Assembly: GCF_963678975.1 (NCBI RefSeq) | Contig: NC_089281.1 | Span: 2,358,437 to 2,422,436, forward strand | Direction: 5' to 3' | Length of the DNA stretch: 64,000 nucleotides | Origin: Dysidea avara | Taxonomy: Eukaryota > Porifera > Demospongiae > Dictyoceratida > Dysideidae | Shown here: in pieces, positions 15,201 to 24,400 of the stretch | How the letters are laid out: every line of letters starts with the position of its first letter | Position numbering within the stretch: position 1 is the stretch's first letter | The notes under the pieces: generated by a model | Told to the model about the DNA's origin: nothing | Seen by the model: the letters and a program-made list of their open reading frames with translations, nothing else | The model's database searches: none | Made by a program: the position numbers and the translations under genes

Positions 15201-16946
15201 AGTACTGGTGTGTACGAAGTGAGTTATGCATACATAATGAACTGTTGTTGTGTGCTGATAGAATTGTCATTCCTACATGTCTTCAGCAGGACGTACGCTG
15301 TACTATCACGTATTCACCAGGGACATCAAGGAATTGTCAAATGTAGACTTTGTGCTCGCACATCTGTTTGGGGCCAGGCCTATCTCAGCAAATTAATACA
15401 ATGATTCAAAACTGCAAAGACTGTTGTCAGAATTTTCAAACACGTTGTGAGCCATCTACACTGTCAAGCCGACCATGGGAGAAGATAGCAACCGATTTGT
15501 TCGAGTTGAAGTGCATTACTTATCTATACTACTAGTGGACTACTACTCCAGTTTTATCAAGGTCGTGAAGTTGACAGCTACTACTACGAAGAGTGTCATT
15601 TCAGCAATGATGCCTATCTTTGCTAGATATGGAATACCAGATGTCATAGTCTCCGACAACGGTCCACAGTACTCGTCCCGAGAATTTGGTGAATTTGCAA
15701 AGAATTTTAATTTCAAGCACGTCACAAGTAGCCCACATCACCCCCAGGGCAACAGTGAGGCAGAAAGAGCTATCAAAACAGCCAAGAAACTCCTGAAAGG
15801 AAACACTGACCCTAATCTTCCTTTATTGGCTTACAGATCAACCCCACTATCTTGGTGTCAATTGTCTCCAGCCCAGTTGCTGATGAGGAGACAGATTCGT
15901 TCAACAGTACCAATGTCTTGCTAAATTGCTCAACCCTAAGTGGCCAGATTTACAGAAATTCCACAACTCAGATGAACAGTTTAAGCAGGCTCAGAAGCGT
16001 AACTTTGATGAGAGACACAGAGTAACAAACCTGCCAGAGTTTGAGAGTGATGATCCAGTGTTTGTTGCGACTAGACCAGGTACAAACCCTTCACCTGGAA
16101 CAATTGTACAGAGTACTAGAGACTGGTCATATGAAGTACAAACCCCCTCTGGAGTTGTTAGAAGGAACAGATGTCATCTACATTCTAGACCAGACAAATC
16201 CTCTATGGCTCCAATGACTGTCGACAGAAGTGTGGTCCCAGCACAAAGTCCTGTTGCTACTAGAACTAGGACTGCATGGGAAAGCCATACATCCTCCAGA
16301 CAGACTGAACCTCTAGAGAAAGGGGGATGTAGTGTAACGGACTGAACACTATAATAGATGCATACACGATTATTATATTTAGGCTCTGTATGCTCACGGC
16401 ATGTACTCACATGAGGTCTCGTGATATCATACACGTTTGATTGTATATAATAATTATGATTCTGATGATTGTCTAATCATAGATTGTACTCGAATATCTA
16501 TGGTCTAATAAACCTGAGTTATACGTATACACAGCTGATTGCGTGAATCGCTGATCAGCCCTTTTCATATATAAGCAGCTCAATGAGCTCATCCACTTTA
16601 ATCGACGTCACGCCCTTATGCCCTGGCACACTGCAGTGACGAGGGGCATAGCCTCTAATATTAAAAAAAACACACAACACAATTGTGACCAACCTAGAAA
16701 CTGAACAATCGACGGATGACGTAGTGTACTCCAGATCTGACACTCCCGAAGAAAGTCTCTTCTCAACTTTTCAAATTCGTCACCTTGTGCATACTGTTGT
16801 AGTAGCAAATGTATCTCCTTTGCGGCACAGAGCGTACCATCGTAGTTGACCTCAAAAACTCTACCATATGCACCTCTACCGATTTCCTGTCCTGTCGGAT
16901 TTACTCTCAGAGTCGGAATTAGATCGTCAACAACCCTAGCTGTCAT
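1..16946 (-). CDS. Gene A: TKL-like kinase / coiled coil / kelch protein (3' end off window, premature stop)
   Basis: Exons in transcript order are 16946-16694, 8306-7594, 504-394 and 293-1, where the window cuts it. All junctions are GT-AG, with phase 1 after the first exon and phase 0 after the next two, exactly as in genes B and C. The first two exons encode a complete kinase of about 320 residues with glycine loop GRGAYGRV, lysine in CAAKEIH, catalytic HRDLTPNN and DLG. The third encodes a coiled coil with an in-frame TAG at 429-427, where gene C has lysine. The last encodes the start of a kelch propeller. As spliced, the product would be kinase plus 25 residues. Skipping the 111-nt third exon would restore the frame into kelch. 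The introns (8.4 kb and 7.1 kb) are swollen by transposons. It may be a pseudogene in progress or alternatively spliced. The role is unknown; no signal peptide or membrane segment is seen, so probably cytoplasmic. Confidence 0.75.
394..504 (-). CDS. Gene A exon 3: coiled-coil linker with in-frame TAG
   Basis: 111 nt between TTAG and GTGAGT, phase 0 at both ends. It encodes a charged heptad-like segment around ELQQENNTL, then TAG at 429-427, then DEIVQLKTERK. The gene C exon reads NSALKDEIAQL at the same place, so an AAG-to-TAG change is the simplest explanation. Confidence 0.7.
1000..3400. other. Intron 3 of gene A: dispersed repeats, no gene recognised
   Basis: This part of the 7-kb intron has no coding signal I trust. 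It holds a degenerate run of CAATTGAATTTGT-like units (about 1795-1920), a poly-A run at 2645-2667, and a unit ending near 2870 with GACACACTATCATGTGTC. A similar palindromic end occurs near 61820. The short open frames here lack any family resemblance. Confidence 0.4.
3420..4450 (-). pseudogene. Decayed Ty3/Gypsy integrase fragment
   Basis: On the minus strand a degraded zinc-binding segment (about 4430-4160, with residues like GRMAGRFAKSHLF and two late cysteines) is followed by the conserved integrase core TTAYHP-CDGMVERFNRTL near 3940-3885. Several stops interrupt it, including one directly in the core motif. No LTRs were found. It is an old insertion in intron 3 of gene A, same strand as the gene. 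The family (Ty3/Gypsy pol) is well supported by the core motif; the boundaries are approximate. Confidence 0.7.
5208..5831. mobile_element. TIR element family TGTGAC, copy 1 (non-autonomous)
   Basis: The ends are inverted: TGTGACCCCGTCTGGGAAAA at the left and the complement of TGTGACTGGATCTGGGGAAC at the right, with TA-rich flanks. A second copy in opposite orientation lies at 33667-34293 and shares the interior. There is no transposase frame. It sits in intron 3 of gene A. Confidence 0.75.
6442..6734. mobile_element. Foldback MITE, 293 bp
   Basis: The left half (from ACAAGTACACAGAAAAATTT) is almost the exact reverse complement of the right half (ending AAATTTTTCTGTGTATTTGT), with a turn near 6588. 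Transcribed, it would fold into a single hairpin of roughly 130 bp. No coding capacity. Confidence 0.85.
7594..8306 (-). CDS. Gene A exon 2: kinase C-lobe
   Basis: 713 nt, the same length as gene B exon 2. It starts after TTGTAG with GA GTG TAC TAT and ends CAG|GTATGT. Visible are hinge residues VMEKMK, catalytic loop AHRDLTPNNILL, metal-binding D in TDLGVAK, a PPES in place of APE, helix F DVFSYGGVVLF, and a serine/glutamine-rich tail. No catalytic residue is missing, so the kinase part looks active even though the downstream exon has a stop. Confidence 0.85.
8540..8715 (-). repeat. Dispersed repeat with GGGGGTCC motifs, copy 1
   Basis: This block is the reverse complement of 10880-11035: both carry the GCCATTTGCAC / TGCAAATGGCGTTAATAATG stretch and repeated blocks pairing a G-run GTCC with an AT-rich ATATTTC. 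It is a dispersed element of unknown class, in intron 1 of gene A just upstream of exon 2. Confidence 0.6.
8955..9042. repeat. Short tandem repeat, about 27 bp x 3
   Basis: Three units built on CTCTATTAGAGTATCTAGAT followed by CTGACTG. The core CTCTATTAGAG is an inverted palindrome that recurs singly elsewhere in the window (for example near 33335 and 60990). Confidence 0.8.
9070..9156. repeat. GC-rich tandem repeat, about 19 bp x 4-5
   Basis: Head-to-tail copies of GGGGCCCCTTTCAGGCTG with few changes, followed by a GGGCCCGGG end. It is strikingly GC-rich against the AT-rich surroundings. Confidence 0.85.
10880..11035 (+). repeat. Dispersed repeat with GGGGGTCC motifs, copy 2
   Basis: Opposite-orientation partner of the block at 8540-8715, sharing TGCAAATGGCGTTAATAATG and the repeated GGGGGTCC blocks. 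It lies immediately beside the TIR element at 11142. Confidence 0.6.
11142..12066. mobile_element. TIR DNA transposon, TAGTCTCG family, 925 bp
   Basis: About 140 bp at each end are inverted copies: TAGTCTCGTGCAGCCAGAC at the left matches the complement of the right end GTCTGGCTGCACAAAACTA, and similarity continues through a GTCGACAGATTCT block. The flanks GATCTGGCT and GGTCTGGCT look like a 9-bp target duplication with one change. Internal frames of up to 125 codons show no recognisable transposase. Related short elements are at 25943 and 28117. Confidence 0.75.
12289..12447 (+). repeat. 5' LTR of the Gypsy element
   Basis: Starts TGTAGTGTAACGGACTGAAC and ends in TATACA next to the primer-binding site. 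It contains an AATAAA polyadenylation signal near 12430. It is about 45 bp shorter than the 3' LTR, mostly because of one insert in the latter. Confidence 0.85.
12448..12465 (+). other. Primer-binding site
   Basis: TGGTGTCAGAAGCGAG begins directly after the LTR. The TGG start and GTCAGAAG core fit the 3' end of a leucine-type tRNA, as in many Gypsy elements; the tRNA identity is inferred. Confidence 0.6.
12477..13215 (+). pseudogene. Gypsy gag with two zinc knuckles, stop inside first knuckle
   Basis: The first 221 codons from ATG 12477 encode a capsid-like gag (start MATLNIDPPKQLNFND). Then comes CTHCGKAQHP, a TGA at 13137-13139, and EKC, so the stop falls inside the first CX2CX4HX4C knuckle. 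The second knuckle, CYKCRKRRHYSSMC, follows intact in the same frame. Confidence 0.8.
13203..15925 (+). pseudogene. Gypsy pol: protease, reverse transcriptase, RNase H, integrase (broken)
   Basis: The protease motif reads INTG (about 13375) where DTG is expected. Reverse transcriptase runs about 13660-14400 with stops at 13983 and in the middle region; its active site reads MDN near 14207 instead of a DD pair. RNase H (about 14530-14990) keeps ADAS and the DHKPL segment. The integrase keeps its central SDNGPQYSS (15651) and HHPQGNSEAE (15740) but is split by frameshifts around 15340 and 15515. With these changes the element cannot make a working polyprotein. Confidence 0.85.
15926..16345 (+). 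pseudogene. Integrase C-terminal tail of Gypsy pol
   Basis: Out of frame with the preceding integrase core. It encodes the basic linker and a chromodomain-free tail with GTIVQSTRDWSYEVQTPSG and a RRNRCHL segment, typical of Gypsy integrase C-termini. It runs up to the purine tract before the 3' LTR. Confidence 0.6.
16328..16531 (+). repeat. 3' LTR of the Gypsy element
   Basis: Begins TGTAGTGTAACGGACTGAAC directly after a purine tract. It differs from the 5' LTR by scattered substitutions and an extra segment around 16480-16502 (near ATAGATTGTACTCG), so the insertion is not recent. It ends about 160 bp from exon 1 of gene A. Confidence 0.85.
16694..16946 (-). CDS. Gene A exon 1: kinase N-lobe
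   Basis: 253 nt, 84 codons plus one base. The start MTARVVDDLI aligns with the starts of genes B and C, which is why this ATG was chosen. It holds the glycine-rich loop (residues about 23-30), the ATP-binding lysine K43 in AAK, and the alpha-C region ending in LRHPSIVQFLG. The donor is CTAG|GTTGGT at the same codon as in the paralogues; the open frame beyond it is intron. Confidence 0.85.
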
Positions 16947-19900
16947 TTTGTCAAGCTGATAGACCTAGCTAGCTATAATTAGACTCAGCACACAGCAGGC
17001 ACCCAACTGGGCATGTACGTATAGGCACACTACTAGGTGCATGTAGCTAAAACGTTTCAACTTCCGGTTAGATTTTATGATTTTTTCCACTGATCATTCG
17101 GCCTGACATCCGGCGGCGTGATTTCAAAGTATTTCAAGATAACAACCAGAAGAGAAACCTGTTAAATTCAGAAGGGGAACCACTATTAAATGAAATCACA
17201 ACAATATCAAATTCAAGGAATTTTTGTCAAATGACAATTAGCTAAGGGTTTTTACAGTGACCAGAGCTGAAGGTCTATGGGCAACTTGTGCTGCTGTCAG
17301 TCGAAACGCAAGCGACAAAAAACGGGAGTTTTTACTTGCACGCGCAATTTACGACAAGTCCAAAATGGCGTTTTCGCCGGCCACGCGGACGAGAGAAATG
17401 GCGTTCAACCAGTAAATTTCTGGCGTATTTTCGAATAAAAACACTTGAGGAGATGATTTATGGAGACAATTATTAAGTTTATTTAAGCTTGAAACGTGCG
17501 GGCTGAAAGTATTTTAGTGTTAGAATTGAACAAGAATTTAACTGCTCCCGATTTCACTTTGCTGTGGATAAACGAAAAAGAGTGCACAAAATCTGAGTCA
17601 ACGAAAGTGATAAGGTTTGTATAGAGCACGTCTAGTAGCTGTATGAAACTGTATACATTTGTGAAACAAATTTGTACTCTGTTAATATAGAAGAGGTTGT
17701 TATTCAGTATCTTGTAATACACAATAAACCATACATCACAGTGTCATAAGGTGATAAAACAACTTTTGTGGATTGCCAAAATGTAAAAACATTTTTGAAA
17801 GAAATTTTTGTGGTTCAGATATAGCTCTCTCAATAGTGAAAATATCTCAGTTGCTCCACACCTTTAGTACATGTACTGTGTAAGTAGAGATTCATAACAT
17901 GGACAATCCTCATTACAAGTTCAGTAGTCAACAGTATCAGCCTCAGTTTACAGAAATGTAACCTTCATGCAAATCTTTGCTAATACTGAAAAAATTCTCA
18001 TACCTTGTCTTGATGCTTTGAAATAGTTAAACCTGGGCAACCATAGCGATGAAGTTTGGAATAAACTGGCTGCATGCCACTGTGATTTGATAACACTCAC
18101 CCAATGTAAAATTGAAACTATCAAGATATTTCACGAGGAAGCAAAGTTGAGTTAGTGAGATAGTCTGGACTCATAACAAGGATTGCCCGTGCATAAAACT
18201 ATTAATTCCTATGGAAAGACATCACCATTGCAAATCCCTACATTATCAGATGCCTACAAAATCCATGCAATCTTTTTATCCCACATCTTGAGAAATAATC
18301 GTTACTGCTACCTTAGTGGTGCACATGTTAAAAATAGATCAATCAGTTACGACCTCTTCTACTAGGTCAGACTCTTGCAGTGCAGCTGAATTCAGGAACT
18401 TGTGATTCACATCCATTGGTAAGGGCTTCCCACAGCAAAATCTGGCAATTTAGAGCATTGCTGTATATTATGTAGATTTAAATGTTGTCCCACGGTACCC
18501 TGAATTTTTGACAAGCTTTATTTAGACCAGTTGCAGTTGCTTAATGTGTTTCACTATGTGTTTCACTATGAAACTTTACCAGTACATAAAATTAGAAACA
18601 TGGAGCTACTATATATAATATAGTAATACATATAACTTCTTGAAGTTTTAAAATCGTAATCACTGCTGGAAATTGATAATTACTCAAAATGGATGCTTAC
18701 CATAAGGCAGGAAATTTTGCTCGAGAAAATTTGACATAATTAGTTTAGATTGTAAACTATAAATTCATAAATGCTCATAAGCACCTTTAAAAGTATGTGT
18801 TTAGATCTATAATTTCTCGATTTTTAAGGATGTTTATAGTAATTCACCAAAACTGCTGAAATGTAGATTCATCAAATTTTCTTGTCATATGGTATCTCTT
18901 TTCTGAGTCCCTGCTTTACAAATTTTGTTCCTGTTAGCTTGTGAAATCCTGGATCTTCCCCTGATTTAGAATGATGGTCTTTTAAAGTCTCATGTGTACC
19001 CATGTGTACTTGAGACGTATGAACTGTACAGGTAACTGATGATAACCTTGGTTTGTTAAAGCTTTCAGAACAAACTGATCGTACCATGATAACTCTGTTT
19101 TGGAATGAGAAAGCCCTTCTGAAGCAACAATAATTTGGCTAGATGAAAGTGGCCTTGGTACGTAAATTGGTCTGTTGTGACTGCTCTCTTTCAGTGTAGC
19201 TAGCTATCCATTCCTCAATAGATTTTAGTAACATCAAGAGTTAATACTCCACTATTATTAACTCTTGATAACATTTTTACTTTTCTTTTGACCAATTTAC
19301 CTCACATTCTATGTATTTAGTAATACTGCGTTCTAACAGCTAGTACATCCAGTTGTATTTTTGAAACTAATACAGGTTAGGACTGTGATGGATGACCAGA
19401 CCTCTGTGTATCTCCATGACAGGAGCAGTACTGTGCGGGATTTACCCTGGACACAGTAGGAATGGAGTCCTTGAAGATGGCTGTACCCAAGCAGTTACAA
19501 GTTATTATTGAATTTGATGGTAGAAACTTTCATCTCTGGTCAACTCGGAGTAGTAGCAGCAGTATTCTGGCACAGGAAGTCTCCGCCTGATAACTTTTAT
19601 AGAAATTGTTGATTTAAAATGCTATTTGTCAACAATCACTGTATGTGTAAACAGCAGCCAAAGTGCACAACTTTTTACAACATAATTATCAAGTTTGGGC
19701 TTTTGTCTAGTTGTGCAAATTAATTAGAAACACTAATATGGCTTGAAACAAATTTGTACTACACATCAAAAGCACCTTGTTATTACTCACCAACTTTGTT
19801 CAGTGCTTTGTAGCTTGTTGCTAACTAACTGCAGCTGCCGAATTTGGTTGCTGTGGGAAAGACAAGTGACTTGTTGTTGCGTGACACCCAGTGCAAACAG

Positions 19901-20493
19901 TAAAGAGCGTTGCATCTGGAAGCTACAAGCGTTTGTAGTCAGATGGTGTTCAACCCGAAGAAGCGCTTGTTTCTTCGCGGGAAAACAAGCTGTGCAATTA
20001 AATATGCGTAATAAAGCATATTTTTGCCACTTGCGTTTCGACTGCTGTGTAGTGTGCTCAGTACAACCTTTAATCACCTAACCTATATGCATATAAGCAG
20101 ATATTGGGATTTTAATCAATAAGGTGAAACAGAAAATGGGCCAAAGAAAGGAAAAAAAATCCTGGACCAACCCCATACAGGATTCAAACTGCAGGCCACC
20201 CAATGTCTAGTCAAGTGCCACGCTCAGGAGGGATGGAAGCACAGAAGACTGGGCCTGCAAATGTGCTCCCCACAAGCACATACAAATAACAAACAAAAGA
20301 TACAAGGCAGCGTTTCAACGGTTTCAACGTTGATACAAGGACAATACACTAATACAAAAGCAATACAAGTAAACAGAAAAAAAGATAAAAGGACTATCTA
20401 CAACACAAAAACCATCTAGCTATCTGTGTGTGTACAATTGTGCATGCATGTAGCTACAGCAGGTAAGTAACGTATAAGTGCATGCATTTTAAG
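16947..20493. other. Intergenic spacer between genes A and B, no gene recognised
   Basis: 3.5 kb between the 5' end of gene A and the 3' end of gene B, both on the minus strand. I see only short unsupported frames. The promoter of gene A should lie in the first few hundred bases after 16946, but no clear TATA box stands out. A short inverted pair around AGAGTTAATA / TATTAACTCT is at 19240-19267. Confidence 0.4.
20160..20250 (-). repeat. Possible tRNA-derived SINE head
   Basis: On the minus strand an A-box-like GTGGCACTTGACTAGA (20220-20205) precedes a B-box-like CAGTTTGAATCC (20192-20180) at tRNA-like spacing. The flanks do not form a tRNA acceptor stem, so this is not a working tRNA. The class is inferred. 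Confidence 0.4.
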
Positions 20494-21432
20494 TTATGTA
20501 CATAAGCCAATCCACACAGTATTGGTGTATTTTGCCTCGTCACTATGATTCACTCCACCAAGTACAGCAACTTTATCATCAGCAATGTTAACAACTGTCA
20601 GTCCATCTCTTGTTGATGGAGTGTGATCGACTAATTCCCAATTGTGACTGGCATCGTTGAGCATATAAACATTTGTGGTGCAAGTATAATGTCTCAACTC
20701 TGATGTTTTAACTCCTCCGAACAACAGTATGTGTGTACCGAATACAGAAGCAGGAGCTGAACGACCCCATGGTGCATTTTTCACAGAATTCCATTGCAAC
20801 TTGTGGCTTGACAGAGTATCCAAATGGGCAGTAAATACATGTGAGGAACACCTGCGATCTTCATCAAACCCCCCAAGCAAATAAATTGTGTTGTTCACAA
20901 CAATTGACTGTAGCCAATACTGTGGTTGTGGTAAAATCTCACAAACAGACCACTGTCCAGTTTTACTGTCAAATAGTTCAGTAGAGGCCAGCACCTCTGC
21001 ACCAACTTTACCTCCCACCATCAACAGCATTCCTTGATGACCAATTGCTGCAGCACAATATCTTGGCCTTTTCATTTTAGTGTACTTCTTCAACAGACCA
21101 TTCTTTAAAGTGAATATTTGATTAGTGGGATCTCCTCTGTGATCAATCCCTCCAGCAATGATCAAACTGTTGTTAAGAGATGACATAGCAAAGTAGCAGT
21201 ACAGAGTGCTAATGGAAGAGTCCCATGAATCATTGCTAACGTCGTAAACATCTATCTGATACAGAGGTTGAAGAAGAAGCATTTCTCCACCTCCTATGTA
21301 TATCTTTCCATTAAGGAACACTGCAGTATGTGCTGAGTGACCCACTGGTGATGGAGCTCCTTCTTTCCACTTGATGTTTACTGATCTGGATGGGCCACTG
21401 ACTGCACCTGACTCTTTTGTAATTTGATGTTG
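20494..21432 (-). CDS. Gene B exon 3: six-bladed kelch propeller and stop
   Basis: 939 nt after TTTAG. A 30-residue linker (QHQITKESG...) is followed by about six kelch-like blades; clear GG turns are in IYIGGG, LIIAGG, LLMVGG, IYLLGG, ILLFGG and VAVLGG, each followed by a later W or F. It ends WIGLCT and TAA at 20496-20494. Confidence 0.85.
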   Translation of the reverse strand, partial: QHQITKESGAVSGPSRSVNIKWKEGAPSPVGHSAHTAVFLNGKIYIGGGEMLLLQPLYQIDVYDVSNDSWDSSISTLYCYFAMSSLNNSLIIAGGIDHRGDPTNQIFTLKNGLLKKYTKMKRPRYCAAAIGHQGMLLMVGGKVGAEVLASTELFDSKTGQWSVCEILPQPQYWLQSIVVNNTIYLLGGFDEDRRCSSHVFTAHLDTLSSHKLQWNSVKNAPWGRSAPASVFGTHILLFGGVKTSELRHYTCTTNVYMLNDASHNWELVDHTPSTRDGLTVVNIADDKVAVLGGVNHSDEAKYTNTVWIGLCT

Positions 21433-24400
21433 CTAAAGTATAACAACAATACAAGTAAAAGTTTATGTAATATAGTCAGCTATAAGATTTCATTTAATGT
21501 TATTATTTGTAAGGGTAAAATCTTTGAAAGGGAGATCACCCAGTAATTAGCTGTTGGTTAAATAAATTGCTGTAATAAGTGTGCCCATGCCTTACATGTA
21601 AAATTACCATGCCAAAGTCCCTTGTGTAAGGAATTTAGATATTTATGTAACTGTTGGCAATCACATAGATATTCTGTCATTGTGTTTCATTTTGCAATAC
21701 GATAAAACAGAAACATTAACGTAATTGCTTTCAATATAATTCTATTACTGCACTGCTATAGAAACCCTATCAGTGTTGAGAATCATCAAATCAGTCGGTC
21801 AGTCAGTCAGTCAGAAAATTCCACTAAAGTTATAAATTAGGAGATATAGTTGGTGGAGGGCAGCTATTGTCAACAGGTAGTCATCTTTTCTGTTTTTTTG
21901 GTCTTTGGCTTGCATCTAGGCCATGGCATCACCAAACTACCCCCCCCCCCCCCCCCCCCCCCAATAATGGTGTCTCCTCCGTCCCTGGCCAAGGTACCAT
22001 GATGGTATTGTGAGGCTGGTTTCTGGTCAATTTTTTGTGGAAAAGTACAAACCATCATGATCCTAACTTAAGTCTATTCCTGCAACACAATTAACACTGC
22101 TAAAAAAATGATTTAGTTTTCTATACTGCCTTGCTCAATATATTGGATGCTATATGAACCCAACAAAGACTCAAGATGTGACAATACAGAAAGATCATGA
22201 TACATTCAAAACAACAGAGCAAAATTATTTGCATGTCTGACATACACGGTCTTTCTCTATATTGCATAGCCTAATATATATATTTATATTTTGAGGGGGG
22301 AAATTTTCGCTGATTTCATGGTTATCAGCAAAAATTTTATCCTTGAAATATTTAGACCTCCATATAGTCTAATACATTTTGGGAGTGTTTGCAAATCCAC
22401 GAAACAATTATTTTTAGCAACATAGCTTAACCTAAAAAAATTGCCCCCCAAAATATTTAGGCAATACGGTACTTGTTGTCCAGTGGTTAACCCAGAACCA
22501 GGCAAGGGGGTCACAACGAGGAAGTTGGTACAAGAAAAAGGCAGAGGTTACTACCACAGAGCTACAGACATTTACAAAACTTTACATTATTTTTAAAAGG
22601 CAAAGATTAGGGCTGTACCAATACTGATATTATATCGATATCGGTACCAATATTACAAGTATCAGTACCAGTCAATTGCAAGTCTACAATACAGATATTT
22701 CACTAGAGTTACAAACACTACTAAAAGAAGTATAAGTACAATAAAAAGCAACATATTGGCTAAAGTGACTTAGTTGTCAATCGGTAAAGTTCTTAACTAG
22801 TATGGGTTGGCCTGGGTTCTAATATCAGGTTCTAATATCAGGTTGTGCAAGTTTTTTTTCTTTTGCACAACTTTTTTGGTGATCGATTTTTTTGTCCTGT
22901 GGTTTGTAAAACAGACAAGACTTTTTTGTAAACAGTCGTAAGTACTAACAAATAAAAGCAAGAGTTCATAATTATATTATGAACTCTTGATAAAAGTATT
23001 ACATTGTTGAAAAGCATATGAATTGTAGTAATTAACACAGAGCCATAACGACCATGCTACATACTCTATTATGCTGTAAAGCATATCGGTTTGACTTTGA
23101 AGTATCAGCTGTGTATATGATATTGGTTCATTAGAAAACCTGTACAGGAAATAGACAATAAATGTATCGGCTGTAAATTGAGGTATTGGTATAGCCCTAG
23201 CGAAGATAGTTTGTGAGAATTGTACAGTACTTGTATTCCATTACACTCAGTCATGCTCTTCTTCACTTTTGATATTTTACAATGGACATTTTGCTCATTA
23301 GTAATTGATATTCAGAGCACTCATTTAGATGCAAAAATAATTTTATGATATGTCTGGCACCAGTATTTCCTTTGATGTGGTATAGGGAGGCTCACCAGTC
23401 ATAAATTACCTAACAATGGTGAGACCACAACTAGAGTATGCATCTGCTGTCTGGGATCCCTACCACATTGGAGATATTTCAGAGTTAGAGAAAGTACAAC
23501 GAAGAGCAGCGCGCTGGGTGTTGAATGACTATGGCAGATTCAGTTCAGTTTCTCTAATGTTGGATCAGCTGAAATGGCCTACATTACAAATTCGTCGGAA
23601 ATTATCTAGGTTACAAATATTGCATAAGATACACTACCAACAGTTATCACTCCAAACTCCTCATTATTACTTACCAAAAACACGACCAACAAGACAATAC
23701 CACCATCTTCACTATATTTTACCTACCTCATCCACCACGGCATACCAAAACAGCTATTTCTCAAGAACAATAAACGAGTGGAACATACTACCAACTGACA
23801 CAATTGAAATTGCAGATACTGATCTATTTACAGCTAGACTCCAATCATATTATTGTACCTAATGTATTTGTTTATGTGATTCCTGAGCACACCAGCAGGG
23901 CTGACTGCTCAGTAAACAATAATAATAATAATAATAATAATAAAATTGTACTATAGTGCAAGGGAAACTTTAAAAAAAAATTATAAGTAAGAATCATAGA
24001 AATAAAATTAGTGAAACAAGGAAGGTCACCTATACCTGCAGCTATACTAGTGGATATTTAATTGCTAGGGATTAAATGTAGTAGCCTATACATTTGAATT
24101 AAAATTTGTAATCTTCCTTGTATTTGAAACATATATGGTGGTTGTAGCCAACTAACATGTTGCTGTTGTGAATCAGAAGTTGATGATGACTCTTGCTTGG
24201 CCAGCCATGAAATAACACTCTTCCCATCATGACCACTCATCTGACTACAAGATTCTTTAACTGTTTTAATGGTGATGGAAACTTCTTCCACTGATGGGCG
24301 TTGTTTAGGATTATCATCTAAACAAGATGTCACCAATGGTTTGAGATCTGTAGCACTGCCAATCATTTTTTGCAAGTACTGTTGACGACGTTGAACTTCT

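Larger units (their letters stand above)
12289..16531 (+). mobile_element. Ty3/Gypsy LTR retrotransposon, full length but inactivated
   Basis: Two LTRs (12289-12447 and 16328-16531) flank a gag-pol interior in the order gag, zinc knuckles, protease, reverse transcriptase, RNase H, integrase, which is the Ty3/Gypsy order. A primer-binding site TGGTGTCAGAAG follows the 5' LTR and a purine tract AGAGAAAGGGGGA precedes the 3' LTR. The flanks CAGAT and CAGCT may be a worn 5-bp duplication. Stops and frameshifts interrupt gag and pol, and catalytic residues are changed. It lies in intron 1 of gene A, antisense to that gene. Confidence 0.9.

Noticed and set aside
19380..19470. Possible isolated exon on the plus strand after TACAG
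   Set aside because: About 27 open codons with no family resemblance and no partner exon.
22763..22862. A functional tRNA gene
   Set aside because: Internal promoter-like boxes are present, but the acceptor stem does not pair and the B-box is duplicated and mutated.
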